Shown here: positions 7,523 through 15,972 of the stretch, in pieces | Layout: each line of letters opens with the position of its first letter | Position numbering within the stretch: position 1 is the stretch's first letter | IMG/VR virus record: IMGVR_UViG_3300042691_002288 | Coordinates: 1 to 24,388 of that record | Reading direction: 5' to 3' (one strand) | Length of the DNA: 24,388 nt | Source: a virus | Notes under the pieces: generated by a model | Database searches by the model: none | The model's input: only the letters and a program-made list of their open reading frames with translations | What the model was told of the DNA's origin: nothing | Made by a program: the position numbers and the translations under genes

Positions 7523-7857
7523 TAGTCTGCAGTCACCTCCGCGTATGATAATGTAAAACTAACATCGTTACTAGAGGCCCATACTGACATAACATCAGCA
7601 GCACCCATCGTAATTCCGTCTCCTAGTTGTATTGTGTCAAATGGAGAAACAGTTAAACCAAAAAATAAATAGTGTTTATTAACTATTGATTCACCCAATG
7701 GTCTTACTGCAATTCTTACTGAAGCAGATACGCTTCCTAAGTTACAAACGTGTATATTTGATACTACTGTTTGTGTGAGTGCTGGAACTGAATATAAAGT
7801 TGTTAATACTCCAGCAGATGGTATAACCTGAGCGGGCGACTTATAAACATTAGGCAT
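7522..7857 (-). CDS. small beta protein preceding a glycine-rich adhesin
   Basis: A 111-residue protein starting MPNVYKSPAQVIPSAG. I chose the ATG at 7857 because it forms a TAATG overlap with the upstream stop. The open frame extends upstream only through 21 tryptophan- and arginine-rich codons inside the previous gene, which look like shadow. The region QTVVSNIHVCN, then GESIVNKHYLFFG and QLGDGITMGAADVMSVW, matches the C-terminal half of the 189-aa protein at 18026-18595 (QTLISTITVTN, GETLSKKHYIAWG, LTLGLTITSGDKIVAF). The 115-aa protein at 19325 looks like a third relative. Alternating hydrophobic residues suggest a beta sandwich. It sits between a fibre and an adhesin and is coupled to both, so an adaptor or cap role is likely but unproven. 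Confidence 0.85.
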   Translation of the reverse strand: MPNVYKSPAQVIPSAGVLTTLYSVPALTQTVVSNIHVCNLGSVSASVRIAVRPLGESIVNKHYLFFGLTVSPFDTIQLGDGITMGAADVMSVWASSNDVSFTLSYAEVTAD

Positions 7858-9341
7858 TAGTATACTCCAAAGAATGGGTGAAGACCAGAGTCTCCGCCAC
7901 CACCAGAAACAGCGATCCACTTAGTTCCATTATACACTTTCAATTTGGGTGAAGTGATAGTTGTAGAATCAATCCATAGCGTACCAGGAACTGGTGAAGT
8001 TGGTGATGCTGATACATAAGGTATGTTTGGTTCAAAATCAAGACTAGCCACATTAAATGGCTTTAATCCAATAACTTCTAATATATCTCCAGAAACAATG
8101 GGGGTAGCAAAAGTAATAACAGTATTTGCTAATCTTGTATAGTCAATAACTGGGGTAAGTAAAATACCATTTAAATATACTTGTTCATATCCAGGAATAT
8201 AACTTAGAGTAGTTCCTAAATCATCTACCCCTGTAATTACAGAAGCACTTGATAGATAGGCTTTTCTCCATCTAGAATATTCATTATATTTAGAATCTAT
8301 TTGACCTTGAGTATATGTACTAACATTTGTAGAATTTTGATATGCATAAATATCTATAATTTCATTAGGCAATATTGGTTGATTTAAAGTAATTAAATTT
8401 GTATTAGTAGTAGTATATTCATTATTAGCAAGTAATACTCCATTTATGAATACTTGTTCATACCCTGGATTATATTGTAAACTATATAGATTATCATCAG
8501 ATCCAGTTATAGCAGTTGCTGATGCAGAGTATGTCTTTCTCCATCTAGTAAATGCCATACTTGCAGTTTTAGGAAGATAATTACTTACTGCATTTGCGAT
8601 TGTTAAGTAATCAGTGCTTGCAATAAATTGAGTTAAATATGTTGAAGAAGCAGAAGATTGAGTTAGGTAAGTTGATGATGCTGATGCTTTAGATAAGTAG
8701 TCTTGTGCTATTTGTGCTGGGGTGGTGTATGTTGATGATGCTGAAGACTGAGTTAAGTAGTTTGATGATGCTGAAGACTGAGTTAAGTATGTTGATGATG
8801 CTGAGGATAATGTAAGATAGTCAAGAAATTCTGGTTCAACAAAAGATGTACCATTAAAGTATTTTAAAACACCGTTATCTGAGTCAACCCAAAATGTTCC
8901 AACATTTATAAATGGATCAGAAATTGATGGATCTGCTGATTGATAAATTGCAGCACTATCACTTACGTTAGCCCATTTTAATCCATTCCACATGTGTGTT
9001 TTTTTAGTATCTGTTTCATATATGACCATTCCAATATTTGGATACCCTGGTCTTGTTACAGATGTAACGTAAACAAAAGGATTAAGTCTTAAGTAGTCAA
9101 GTCCCATTTGAACATTTGTTGCACTTGCTGAAGTATAAATTGAAGGACTGTAAGCAATTTGAGTTGCACTTGTTGCGGTGTAGTCTGGAGTTGCAGATGC
9201 TGCACTATTTACCCAAACTGTTCCAATTTCTACAATGTCTGGTTCTGATGCTTGATAAACAACCTTTGCTGTTGTTCCAAGCAAATTATCAACGGCGGGC
9301 TGCCAAGCAAGTCCGTCCCAAATATACATTGGTTTTGTCAT
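7857..9341 (-). CDS. tail fibre with 10-residue repeats and duplicated NGxLL domain
   Basis: A 494-residue protein. Residues 5-47 hold the opening module MYIWDGLAWQPA with GTVWVNS, and a second set is at 117-165 (MWNGLKW, GTFWVDSDNG). Residues 174-260 are a decamer repeat array of the form SSASSTYLTQ. Two copies of a domain of about 70 residues follow at 266-334 and 357-427, each with RWRK(T/A)Y, then PGYEQV, NG(V/I)LL and a final strand. The C terminus (439-494) is the module LWIDST, LKVYNGTKWIAVSG, then a short glycine stretch. These are typical phage fibre shaft and knob parts. The stop overlaps the start of the 111-aa gene. It leads a three-gene cassette that is repeated at 16998-19291. 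Probably a trimeric fibre. Confidence 0.92.
   Translation of the reverse strand: MTKPMYIWDGLAWQPAVDNLLGTTAKVVYQASEPDIVEIGTVWVNSAASATPDYTATSATQIAYSPSIYTSASATNVQMGLDYLRLNPFVYVTSVTRPGYPNIGMVIYETDTKKTHMWNGLKWANVSDSAAIYQSADPSISDPFINVGTFWVDSDNGVLKYFNGTSFVEPEFLDYLTLSSASSTYLTQSSASSNYLTQSSASSTYTTPAQIAQDYLSKASASSTYLTQSSASSTYLTQFIASTDYLTIANAVSNYLPKTASMAFTRWRKTYSASATAITGSDDNLYSLQYNPGYEQVFINGVLLANNEYTTTNTNLITLNQPILPNEIIDIYAYQNSTNVSTYTQGQIDSKYNEYSRWRKAYLSSASVITGVDDLGTTLSYIPGYEQVYLNGILLTPVIDYTRLANTVITFATPIVSGDILEVIGLKPFNVASLDFEPNIPYVSASPTSPVPGTLWIDSTTITSPKLKVYNGTKWIAVSGGGGDSGLHPFFGVY
8583..8822 (-). repeat. 30-bp in-frame repeats coding a 10-residue fibre repeat
   Basis: About eight consecutive 30-bp units in the same register code for decapeptides of the type TYLTQSSASS in the 494-aa fibre. 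Two plus-strand units (8731-8760 and 8761-8790) are almost identical, sharing TGATGATGCTGAAGACTGAG. The unit at 8701-8730 has diverged, and the flanking ones are degenerate. The repeats keep frame, so unit number can change without breaking the gene. Confidence 0.85.
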
Positions 9342-9357
9342 TTAATTCACCTTTTTC

Positions 9358-9363
9358 ATTATA
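9358..9363 (-). promoter_or_regulatory. TATAAT box, candidate promoter element
   Basis: The minus strand of the 25-base gap before the 494-aa fibre reads CTATAATGCTATAATGAAAAAGG. It contains two TATAAT strings in tandem; the first overlaps the stop codon of the lectin gene. The second lies about 17 bases upstream of the ATG. No -35 box is clear. Weak, but the same element recurs in other long gaps. Confidence 0.25.
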
Positions 9364-9366
9364 GCA

Positions 9367-10074
9367 TTATAGGCCATGTACGTTCCTTAAAGCATTAAAA
9401 TTATCAAAAATTTCTATATTTGATAAGGCACGATCATATACTCTAATGGTAGATATTCTACATTGTGAAAACTCTCCAGGATTTCCATTATGTATGTTAC
9501 AAACTTGAGCAGTAAAATTATTTGTAAATCCATTTTTAGAACCTGCTGGATTTCCATTTTTGTATGCATATGCTACTGAAGATTCTCTTTTTACTACAAT
9601 ATGATTCCAAGTATTTAAAGTTAAACCCCAACCAGCAGTTGACCCATAAGTATCAAAAGTTGGAGTATATAGATAAACCTGTCCACCTCCAGGTGATCCC
9701 ACATCTGCTTTTAAGGCTAATGTTGTTTGCAATGGAAAAGCAATCATGTGTGTATATTTTGTAAAATCTTGTGGATATATCCAACATTCTAGTGTAAAAT
9801 CTCCTGTACCAAAAGCAAACTTTGAGTTAGATGCTATTGTTGCAAAATCATCAGTTCCGTCAAATTGAATATAAGGTCTAGTTACCGTTGGACCATTTGT
9901 TAAAGTTGCATTTGTTGGACTTGCACTAAGATCTATCCATGTTGTACCAGATCCAGGGTATGAGTTAGAATTATTAGCATATAAGTTTAAAACAAGTCCA
10001 ATTGAAGATACTTTATATCTTGCATTTTTACTATAGACGCTATTATTGCCACCAAGAGTTGTTAAAGTAGGCAT
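9367..10074 (-). CDS. LamG / concanavalin A-like lectin domain fibre tip
   Basis: A 235-residue protein. After about 25 N-terminal residues it has the classic opening LVLNLYANNSNSYPGSGTTW and IDLS (27-50), then the strand IQFDGTDDFATIAS (69-82), GDFTLECWIYPQ (91-102), TLNTWNHIVVKRES (152-165) and ISTIRVYDRALSNIEIFDNF (207-226). This is the laminin G-like (Laminin_G_3) jelly roll, which fills almost the whole chain. Such domains bind carbohydrates and are common at phage fibre tips. It follows the 188-aa adaptor-like protein by eight bases with AAGGAG. Its first residues (MPTLTTLGGNNSVY) resemble those of glycine-rich adhesins in the same position, hinting at interchangeable tips. Lectin fold is firm; the ligand is unknown. 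Confidence 0.92.
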   Translation of the reverse strand: MPTLTTLGGNNSVYSKNARYKVSSIGLVLNLYANNSNSYPGSGTTWIDLSASPTNATLTNGPTVTRPYIQFDGTDDFATIASNSKFAFGTGDFTLECWIYPQDFTKYTHMIAFPLQTTLALKADVGSPGGGQVYLYTPTFDTYGSTAGWGLTLNTWNHIVVKRESSVAYAYKNGNPAGSKNGFTNNFTAQVCNIHNGNPGEFSQCRISTIRVYDRALSNIEIFDNFNALRNVHGL

Positions 10075-10082
10075 TGTTCTCC

Positions 10083-10649
10083 TTAAATATTTATACTGGC
10101 GTTACCAATAACTATCCAAGAGTTAGATCTTCTAATTATAGAAAAGTTATATATGTCTAATTTTCCAGCAAGGCTTGTTGGTACTGGGGCTACTCCACTT
10201 ACCCACTTTATAGTCTGTGTAACTCCGTTAACTTGAAGAGTAGAAACTCCATATCCAATATTTCCTTGTGGAATAATTAAAGATATTGTAGTTGATTTTA
10301 AATTAGTTGTAGGAACATTATCAACATTAAGTACAAAGTTTGAAGATGCACTATTTGACAAATAAAATAAAGCAGAATTATTAAAATCAGCATAACAAAG
10401 AGCACTTGGAGTTACAATAACATCTGTTATTTTTTCTATAATTTCAGATATTTCAAGTCTTCCAGTAACATCTACTGTATTTGTAAAAGATGCTGATGCT
10501 GTAGTTGTTGGGGGGTTAGAAATATTACTTACCCCAGATATATTATTAGTACCAATAGTATTATTAACAATAGTTGAATTATTACCTGATGATAATATAG
10601 GAATGTTTAATTCATAGTCATATTGATGATTGAGTTTATTTAATCCCAT
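10083..10649 (-). CDS. short fibre/adaptor protein paralogous to the 310-aa fibre
   Basis: A 188-residue protein. The first 60 residues are polar and asparagine/serine rich. Residues 62-80 hold VTGRLEISEIIEKI, a short helix-like link seen in the equivalent place in the 310-aa fibre. The C-terminal 90 residues match that protein's C-terminal domain: NVPTTN, QTIKWVSGVAPVPTS and SWIVIGNASINI. Both genes end with the same AATATTTAA stop context and both precede a tip gene, here the LamG lectin. I infer an adaptor that carries the lectin, or a shorter fibre end domain. The start has AAGGGG a few bases upstream, after a nine-base gap from the 1002-aa gene. Confidence 0.85.
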   Translation of the reverse strand: MGLNKLNHQYDYELNIPILSSGNNSTIVNNTIGTNNISGVSNISNPPTTTASASFTNTVDVTGRLEISEIIEKITDVIVTPSALCYADFNNSALFYLSNSASSNFVLNVDNVPTTNLKSTTISLIIPQGNIGYGVSTLQVNGVTQTIKWVSGVAPVPTSLAGKLDIYNFSIIRRSNSWIVIGNASINI

Positions 10650-10658
10650 ACCCGCCCC

Positions 10659-13600
10659 TTATGCCTGGGCTTCGGTCCAAGATAGTCGTGCTAGTACGTC
10701 AATTGAAGAGGAACCAGTATTTGTTACCACAAGTGTAAGAACATCTGGTCCGTCTGGATAAATATTTGTGTTAGCATTTGCTCCTCCACCACCCAAAACT
10801 GAGTTACCAAGATCTCGAACAGTTCCTAAATCTAGTGTTGATGTTCCTTGAGAAAGCAAACCAGCAGTTACTTCACCACCAGAAACTGTCGTTGATCCGC
10901 CAGCATAGTTTGCAATTTGTGCAAGACTTGAGTTTGCAATACCAGTTACGTTATTAATAGCGTTTGTCCATGTAGTTGCAGTGCTTGGAGTTCCGTTAAG
11001 TACTGCTGTTACAAGCATGTTTGCTGTAGCAGTTCTAGTTGTAATACCAAGTGATACTAAAACTAACTGCATTCTATTAACAAGTTCTCGTGTTCCAAAG
11101 TTTGCAGCAATACCATTATCTACAGATGGTGCTACTCGAATTGAAAGCAAGGCTCTTGAAGCACCTGCTGCAATGGCGGTATAAGATGTTTGACCATAAG
11201 TAAATACCAAAGACTTATCTTCGTCAAATCGTCCGTCCATAATAACGGAAGTTCCCCAATGTGATATTTGTGCAGCATATGATGGAAATGCTAATTCAAC
11301 CATTGTTGGAGATGTTGCAGATATTGTGAATGCTTGTGGACTTGCCATACCCATTGGTGCAAATAACACTCCAGTTGGATTTGTTGCAGTTGCTGCTTGA
11401 GTAAATGTTAATGTTGTTCCACTAATTGCTGAAACATAAGTTCCATCTGGAAAATCTGGACTAATAACTCTTTGACCAATTTGAATACCTGATGTACTTG
11501 CCACAACACCAGTATTTGTACCATTTGTAATTGAAACTGTTACTCCACCTGTTGATCCAGCCTGTGCTCTTGTTAATCCAGTGAATGATGTTGTTGTTTT
11601 TCCTGCATAATTGATATATTCATATTTAGAACCATCTCTTACGCACAATGTTCCACTAGGTGGAAAGTTTGCGGTACTAGTTACATAAATTGCAGTATCA
11701 GTATTTGAAGCACTTGATGTTAAATTTGTATAAATTGTATCTGTTGAAGATTCGTAACGTGCTGGAAGGTTTCCAGAACGCATATATGCTTCGCTATTAA
11801 TATTATTGTTAGGAGTTTTGTGAACATAAGTTACGTTTCCATCTCTTCCACGAACACCGTATCTAACATATCCTGCACCATACCATGAATAATCAATGTA
11901 AAACATTTGCATTTTTGATAAATCTAAAATCATTCCAGATGGACCAGTTCCATCCATTTTATCAATATTCCATTGTGATTGAGGAACTTTTGTATCTACA
12001 GTTCTTGAAACTATAGCAAATTGAGTTGTTGTTCCTCTATATGAAGGTGTAATTGTCATACTTGTATCACTTTCAATACTTTGAACTTTATAAGATACCC
12101 CACGAATTACCAAGTAGTCTCCAACGTTAAGTTGTCTTGCAAAAAATGTTGGGAATGAAGAATCTGTTTGTGTAACTGTATTTGAATTATTTGTAGCAGT
12201 TACTCTTCCAGAAATTTGGAATGTAGAGTTTCTACGAACTGCGTAAAGTTCTTGTCCATTAAATTCAAAGAATAATCCGTTTTGATTATCAAAAATTCCA
12301 AGTTTGTTTGAGCATCCGTACCATGAAAGCACTGCTGCATAGTAAGGTCCTTGACCTACTGATGATGTTGGAACTGTTGGAAGTGTATATTGAAATTTAT
12401 TATATCCAACGATAGATGTTACTGTAAAATCTCCATTATATACTGGGTCAGTACATCCAGCAATTCTAACTATAACTCCTGGCTGTAAATTGTGTTGATC
12501 TTTTGTTTGAACTGTTACGGTTTGTCCAACTGTAGTAATTGAGTCAAGTTGAAGATTTGGTTTTAAAATTGTTCCTGAAGACATTTGCATACCTTTACCT
12601 GATTGGTAACGGAAATAACGTCTTGTTTGACGAATTGCTTGTTCATTATTTGAGTTAGCGTTTGCTGAAAATACTACTCCACCGTCAAATGGTCTGTGTA
12701 AAAATTGTGCTTTTGGAACTACATAAACCGTTGCTGCTGCACCAGACAATGTTCCAGTTGGTGCTGCTAATGTATAGTAAGTAAATTGTGTTGGGCTTGT
12801 AATTGTACAAACTGGAAATGTTCCATTAGGTGCATTTGTTGTAGCAGTTGCTCCAATAATGCTTACTTCGTTTCCAATTGCTAATCCATGAGGTACTGTT
12901 GTTGTAACAGAAATTGCTTGACCAGCATAAGACATTGTTGGTGCTCCACCAATTGGTGCACCTGTATAAATTAAACCTGAATAAATAACTGTTTTATTTG
13001 CATCAAGTATTGATGAAACTCCGCTTGAGTTAACCGCTCTACCAGTGTATGTAAATGAACTTGTTCCTCCACCAGATTCTATTGTGAAGTTTCCATTAGC
13101 AATTGAAAGATATGTATCATAAACAGATATTGATGTACCATTTGCTGGTGCTGTGCCACTTGACAATGTAACTGTAACTACTCTTGAGTTTGTATTCATT
13201 GTTATTGCTGAAACGTTTGGAACTGGTGCTGGTGATGTATATGCAAATGGTCTTTGATTTATTAAGCCAAGATTTTCCCATTTTGAAACTTGTGGACCGT
13301 ATTCAAAGTCAGTATCGATAAGTGCTTGTGGAGTTGTTACTCTAAGTTTGTTTGTTGAATCTAGATATGCTTCTGATGGAGTAAATCTTTCTTCATATTC
13401 ATCAACTAAAATAGATAATTTATCTGTTGATGACATGGCTGCTGTATTATAATTTAATACAACTGATGTTCTATCTTCCATAGTAGGTGTAACTGATGCT
13501 GAGACTGTGCCTCTTAAACTTGGATCTGAAAAGTTATAAATTACAATGTTTCTAGTTACGTTAGTTATTAAAACTAATCTTTCTGCTGGTACATATTGAG

Positions 13601-13667
13601 GGAATGTTACTGTCTTTGTTGCTGGGTTAAATGTATAACCTGTTTCAAATATTACTTTTCTTGCCAT
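10659..13667 (-). CDS. large virion structural protein (myovirus type)
   Basis: A 1002-residue protein, the largest in the window. Residues 112-143 contain TPQALIDTDFEYGPQVSKW and ENLGLINQRPF. Residues 322-360 contain FLHRPFDGGVVFS and TRRYFRYQSGKG, and 565-606 contain WNIDKMDGTGPSG and FYIDYSWYGAGYVRYGVRG. I recognise these blocks from large structural proteins of aquatic T4-like phages, whose precise place in the tail is not established. Inserted between them are beta domains with HGL or HNL, then NGxFxV and FxYxL (about 250-310 and 380-430, perhaps a third near 155-212). A FPPSGTLCVRDGSKYEYINY segment lies near 668-687. The C terminus has a glycine-rich turn and beta strands. It lies among fibre genes, three bases after the 299-aa fibre. 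Confidence 0.9.
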   Translation of the reverse strand: MARKVIFETGYTFNPATKTVTFPQYVPAERLVLITNVTRNIVIYNFSDPSLRGTVSASVTPTMEDRTSVVLNYNTAAMSSTDKLSILVDEYEERFTPSEAYLDSTNKLRVTTPQALIDTDFEYGPQVSKWENLGLINQRPFAYTSPAPVPNVSAITMNTNSRVVTVTLSSGTAPANGTSISVYDTYLSIANGNFTIESGGGTSSFTYTGRAVNSSGVSSILDANKTVIYSGLIYTGAPIGGAPTMSYAGQAISVTTTVPHGLAIGNEVSIIGATATTNAPNGTFPVCTITSPTQFTYYTLAAPTGTLSGAAATVYVVPKAQFLHRPFDGGVVFSANANSNNEQAIRQTRRYFRYQSGKGMQMSSGTILKPNLQLDSITTVGQTVTVQTKDQHNLQPGVIVRIAGCTDPVYNGDFTVTSIVGYNKFQYTLPTVPTSSVGQGPYYAAVLSWYGCSNKLGIFDNQNGLFFEFNGQELYAVRRNSTFQISGRVTATNNSNTVTQTDSSFPTFFARQLNVGDYLVIRGVSYKVQSIESDTSMTITPSYRGTTTQFAIVSRTVDTKVPQSQWNIDKMDGTGPSGMILDLSKMQMFYIDYSWYGAGYVRYGVRGRDGNVTYVHKTPNNNINSEAYMRSGNLPARYESSTDTIYTNLTSSASNTDTAIYVTSTANFPPSGTLCVRDGSKYEYINYAGKTTTSFTGLTRAQAGSTGGVTVSITNGTNTGVVASTSGIQIGQRVISPDFPDGTYVSAISGTTLTFTQAATATNPTGVLFAPMGMASPQAFTISATSPTMVELAFPSYAAQISHWGTSVIMDGRFDEDKSLVFTYGQTSYTAIAAGASRALLSIRVAPSVDNGIAANFGTRELVNRMQLVLVSLGITTRTATANMLVTAVLNGTPSTATTWTNAINNVTGIANSSLAQIANYAGGSTTVSGGEVTAGLLSQGTSTLDLGTVRDLGNSVLGGGGANANTNIYPDGPDVLTLVVTNTGSSSIDVLARLSWTEAQA

Positions 13668-13670
13668 TTG

Positions 13671-14570
13671 TTAGCCTCCCAGCATTATATCTGTTGCTTT
13701 GAACGGATATATCCTGTTTCTTGTAGTTGTTGCCGAACCCATCATTATCCTAGCATCGAACGTTGATCCAGCGGGTGGTCTTTCTGAAAATGCAATGTAC
13801 CCTTCTGAGTCTATCATAAATCCGTCTCTAGGAAGCATTGACTGCCAGACGTATTCGGGAAAGTCTACTGTTTGTATTATACCATTAATCGTAAGTAATA
13901 GTCTATATGGGTTTGCAAGATTTACTATTTCTCCTCTATATGTTGGATAAAATCTACTTTCTATACCGTCAAATTTCCATTTCAAATCATCTAATGGAAT
14001 TATGTCGTCATCTACAAATAAAGATATTTTATTATTAACATCGTCATAATTTACAGATACCCCCGCAGTTGAGGCACTTGCGAATAGTGAGGCAATAAGG
14101 TCTTGAATAAATTCTTGTCCAGATGATCCGTAGTTAACATATTGTGAAGATGCACTTTGTTTGCTTAGGTATTCTGCTGAGGCACCAGTCTTACTTAGAT
14201 AGTTTGAAGATGCTGTTGTATTAGATAAATAGTTTGTTGTAACATTATTTGATAGTGTTACTAAAGAAGAGTTTATAGCACTTACAGATGCACTATTAGA
14301 GTTAGTAAAGTTAAATAGTTCAGTGCTTGTTGCAAAGCCTGCTGAAGCAGCAATTAATTCTGTTAAATCAGTATGTGTATGGTCTGAACCACTTATTTCA
14401 GAATCGGCATCTACCCATAGCAAGCCTATTTTAGGATCAGATGGTGATGCTGATGAATATGAAACATATGTATAGTTACCAACGTTTGTTATATCATTTA
14501 CAGGAATCCATTGTGATCCAGACCACACATAGGCTGGTCTAGTTGTTAAGGATATAGTTGCTGAGGCCAT
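13671..14570 (-). CDS. tail fibre with HTHT motif and conserved C-terminal domain
   Basis: A 299-residue protein. Residues 10-23 hold the opening module TRPAYVWSGSQWIPV, with GLLWVDADSE at 49-58. SGSDHTHTDLTELI at 60-73 contains an HxH motif like those that bind metal in T4 fibre proteins. Residues 110-160 hold a short decamer array (NYLSNTTASS, EYLSKQSASS). The last 110 residues are a distinctive domain: RFYPTYRG, YRLLLTINGIIQ, FPEYVWQSMLPRDGF and IYPFKATDIMLGG at the very end. I recall this end domain from aquatic myovirus fibres. Its ATG overlaps the stop of the assembly chaperone by one base, so chaperone and fibre are made together. Probably one client of that chaperone. Confidence 0.9.
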   Translation of the reverse strand: MASATISLTTRPAYVWSGSQWIPVNDITNVGNYTYVSYSSASPSDPKIGLLWVDADSEISGSDHTHTDLTELIAASAGFATSTELFNFTNSNSASVSAINSSLVTLSNNVTTNYLSNTTASSNYLSKTGASAEYLSKQSASSQYVNYGSSGQEFIQDLIASLFASASTAGVSVNYDDVNNKISLFVDDDIIPLDDLKWKFDGIESRFYPTYRGEIVNLANPYRLLLTINGIIQTVDFPEYVWQSMLPRDGFMIDSEGYIAFSERPPAGSTFDARIMMGSATTTRNRIYPFKATDIMLGG

Positions 14571-14968
14571 TACGCATCTTCTCCTGGAACTGTATCTGTA
14601 ATAAAGTCTTCATCTTCTGGTCTGACTTCTCCAGGAAACCTAGGAAAATCAACGTAGGCAGGAAATTCTGTATTGGCTGGTAAATCCCTTAAGGCTCTTC
14701 TGTAAGTCGTCCATTCAGCCCTTAATTCCTCTGTAATAGGTGCGTCTGCTATCTGAGTCCAATCACAATTTAATAATCTTTTATTTCTTTCCTGTCTTAA
14801 TGTTTCCCATCTAATAATATTAGTTTTTTCAAAATTTATAATTTGATCTACCTTGATATCTAATTCTTCATCGGTATATTCAATTGGATTACCAAGTGAA
14901 TCATAACTTATATTATTAATTAAGTTAGTTCTGGCAATCTCTCTTAGTTCTATTTCTTTTTCAGTCAT
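14570..14968 (-). CDS. phage tail-fibre assembly chaperone (Phage_tail_APC-like)
   Basis: A 132-residue protein. Residues 54-97 hold the family signature: RWETLRQERNKRLLNCDWTQ, then ADAPITEEL, then WTTYRRALRDLP. After this comes a proline-rich end (FPAYVDFPRFPGEVRP). This matches the small chaperones thought to fold or load tail fibres, as encoded next to fibre genes in many phages. Residues 1-50 are an added charged, partly helical segment. It sits between the three tandem glycine-rich adhesins and the 299-aa fibre, two bases after the former and overlapping the latter. No Shine-Dalgarno site is visible, so translation probably depends on the upstream gene. It is the only chaperone-like gene among more than 20 fibre and structural genes. 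Confidence 0.87.
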   Translation of the reverse strand: MTEKEIELREIARTNLINNISYDSLGNPIEYTDEELDIKVDQIINFEKTNIIRWETLRQERNKRLLNCDWTQIADAPITEELRAEWTTYRRALRDLPANTEFPAYVDFPRFPGEVRPEDEDFITDTVPGEDA

Positions 14969-14970
14969 AA

Positions 14971-15972
14971 TTAAAATGAAGTAGGATTAGTAAAACCAAA
15001 TCTTACTATAACTACCCCACTACCCCCTTTTCCTGCTGAACCACTTGGACTTGCATGCGATCCGCCACCGCCGCCGCCTAAACCATCTGTACCATTTCCT
15101 GGAACTACGTTTGGACTATGGCTTGCACCATTTCCTCCTCCACCAATTCCACCTGTAGAACTTGCAGTATGTCCATGTCCGCCACCACCACCTGAATAAT
15201 GTGTTGCTGTACCAGTAATACTATTTACTTGTCCTGGTCCACCTGGTCCACCGTTATTTCCACTAACAGTAGTTCCAACTCCACCTGCACCACCTCCACC
15301 ACCGCCACCCCATGATGAGTGATGATATCCTCCACCACCATAATTTCCTTGACCTAATTGAGCAGAACCACCGTGACCTCTTCTTTCTCCTGGTGTATCT
15401 CCACCTGCAGAGGAATTTCCCATTGCACCACCTCCACCAGAACCACCTGGTGTTCCATTACCATAAGCACATTGATAATTACCACCACCGCCACCACCTA
15501 TGGCCATTAAATGCATAAATGATGAATTACCACCTGGAACTCCTGGAGAGTTGCTACTATAAGGTCCAGAAGCACCTCCTGCACCAACCGTTATTAGTGT
15601 ACTATTTGTATCTACTAAAATACCAGACTCGTAAATATAACCACCGCCGCCACCGCCACCACCGTGATGATTTCCTCCACCACCGCCACCACCAATTATT
15701 AATACGTCTGCATATGCACCAACAAATGGTGATAAATCTACAGTTTGTGAACCTGTATTTGTAAATGATTTATATGCAAACCAACTTGCACCTGATGCGT
15801 AAGTTATCCAACCATAATTTTGAATCCATTGAATAAATGTTGGACTTGCACTAAATATTTGTGTTTTTGAAACACCTTGATTAATTTTTGTTGTAACAAA
15901 TCTATATAAGGCTGGATTTGCTCCAGCAGGCAAAACACTTGCTAATTCAGAAGTAGAAAAATTATCTGGCAT
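14971..15972 (-). CDS. glycine-rich tail adhesin, subtype II (third of a tandem triplet)
   Basis: A 333-residue protein. Residues 5-85 are an N-terminal domain shared with the next two upstream genes: FSTSELASVLPAG, LYRFVTTKINQGVSK and GWITYASGASWFAYKSF. Then ADVLIIGGGGGGGNHHGG starts the glycine-rich domain near residue 88, which ends SGVVIVRFGFTNPTSF. It has unusually many histidines in the loops (NHHGG, YHHSSW, GHGHT), and poly-glycine tracts of up to seven or more. The start overlaps the stop of the preceding adhesin by one base. GGC codons are frequent in the glycine tracts, though the genome is AT rich. Likely a receptor-binding tip; which of the three is displayed is unknown. Confidence 0.88.
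   Translation of the reverse strand: MPDNFSTSELASVLPAGANPALYRFVTTKINQGVSKTQIFSASPTFIQWIQNYGWITYASGASWFAYKSFTNTGSQTVDLSPFVGAYADVLIIGGGGGGGNHHGGGGGGGGYIYESGILVDTNSTLITVGAGGASGPYSSNSPGVPGGNSSFMHLMAIGGGGGGNYQCAYGNGTPGGSGGGGAMGNSSAGGDTPGERRGHGGSAQLGQGNYGGGGYHHSSWGGGGGGGAGGVGTTVSGNNGGPGGPGQVNSITGTATHYSGGGGGHGHTASSTGGIGGGGNGASHSPNVVPGNGTDGLGGGGGGSHASPSGSAGKGGSGVVIVRFGFTNPTSF

Noticed and set aside
7858-7920. A longer start for the 111-aa protein
   Set aside because: The extra 21 residues are tryptophan and arginine rich, overlap the previous fibre gene, and are absent in the paralogue. The ATG at 7857 has the TAATG overlap typical of this locus.
8583-8822. The 30-bp repeats as a CRISPR array
   Set aside because: There are no spacers, and the units are contiguous, in frame and coding.
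10088-10095. A TATAAATA late-promoter match on the minus strand
   Set aside because: It is part of the coding end of the 188-aa gene (ASINI codons), and a start at the usual distance would remove the ribosome binding site of the lectin gene.
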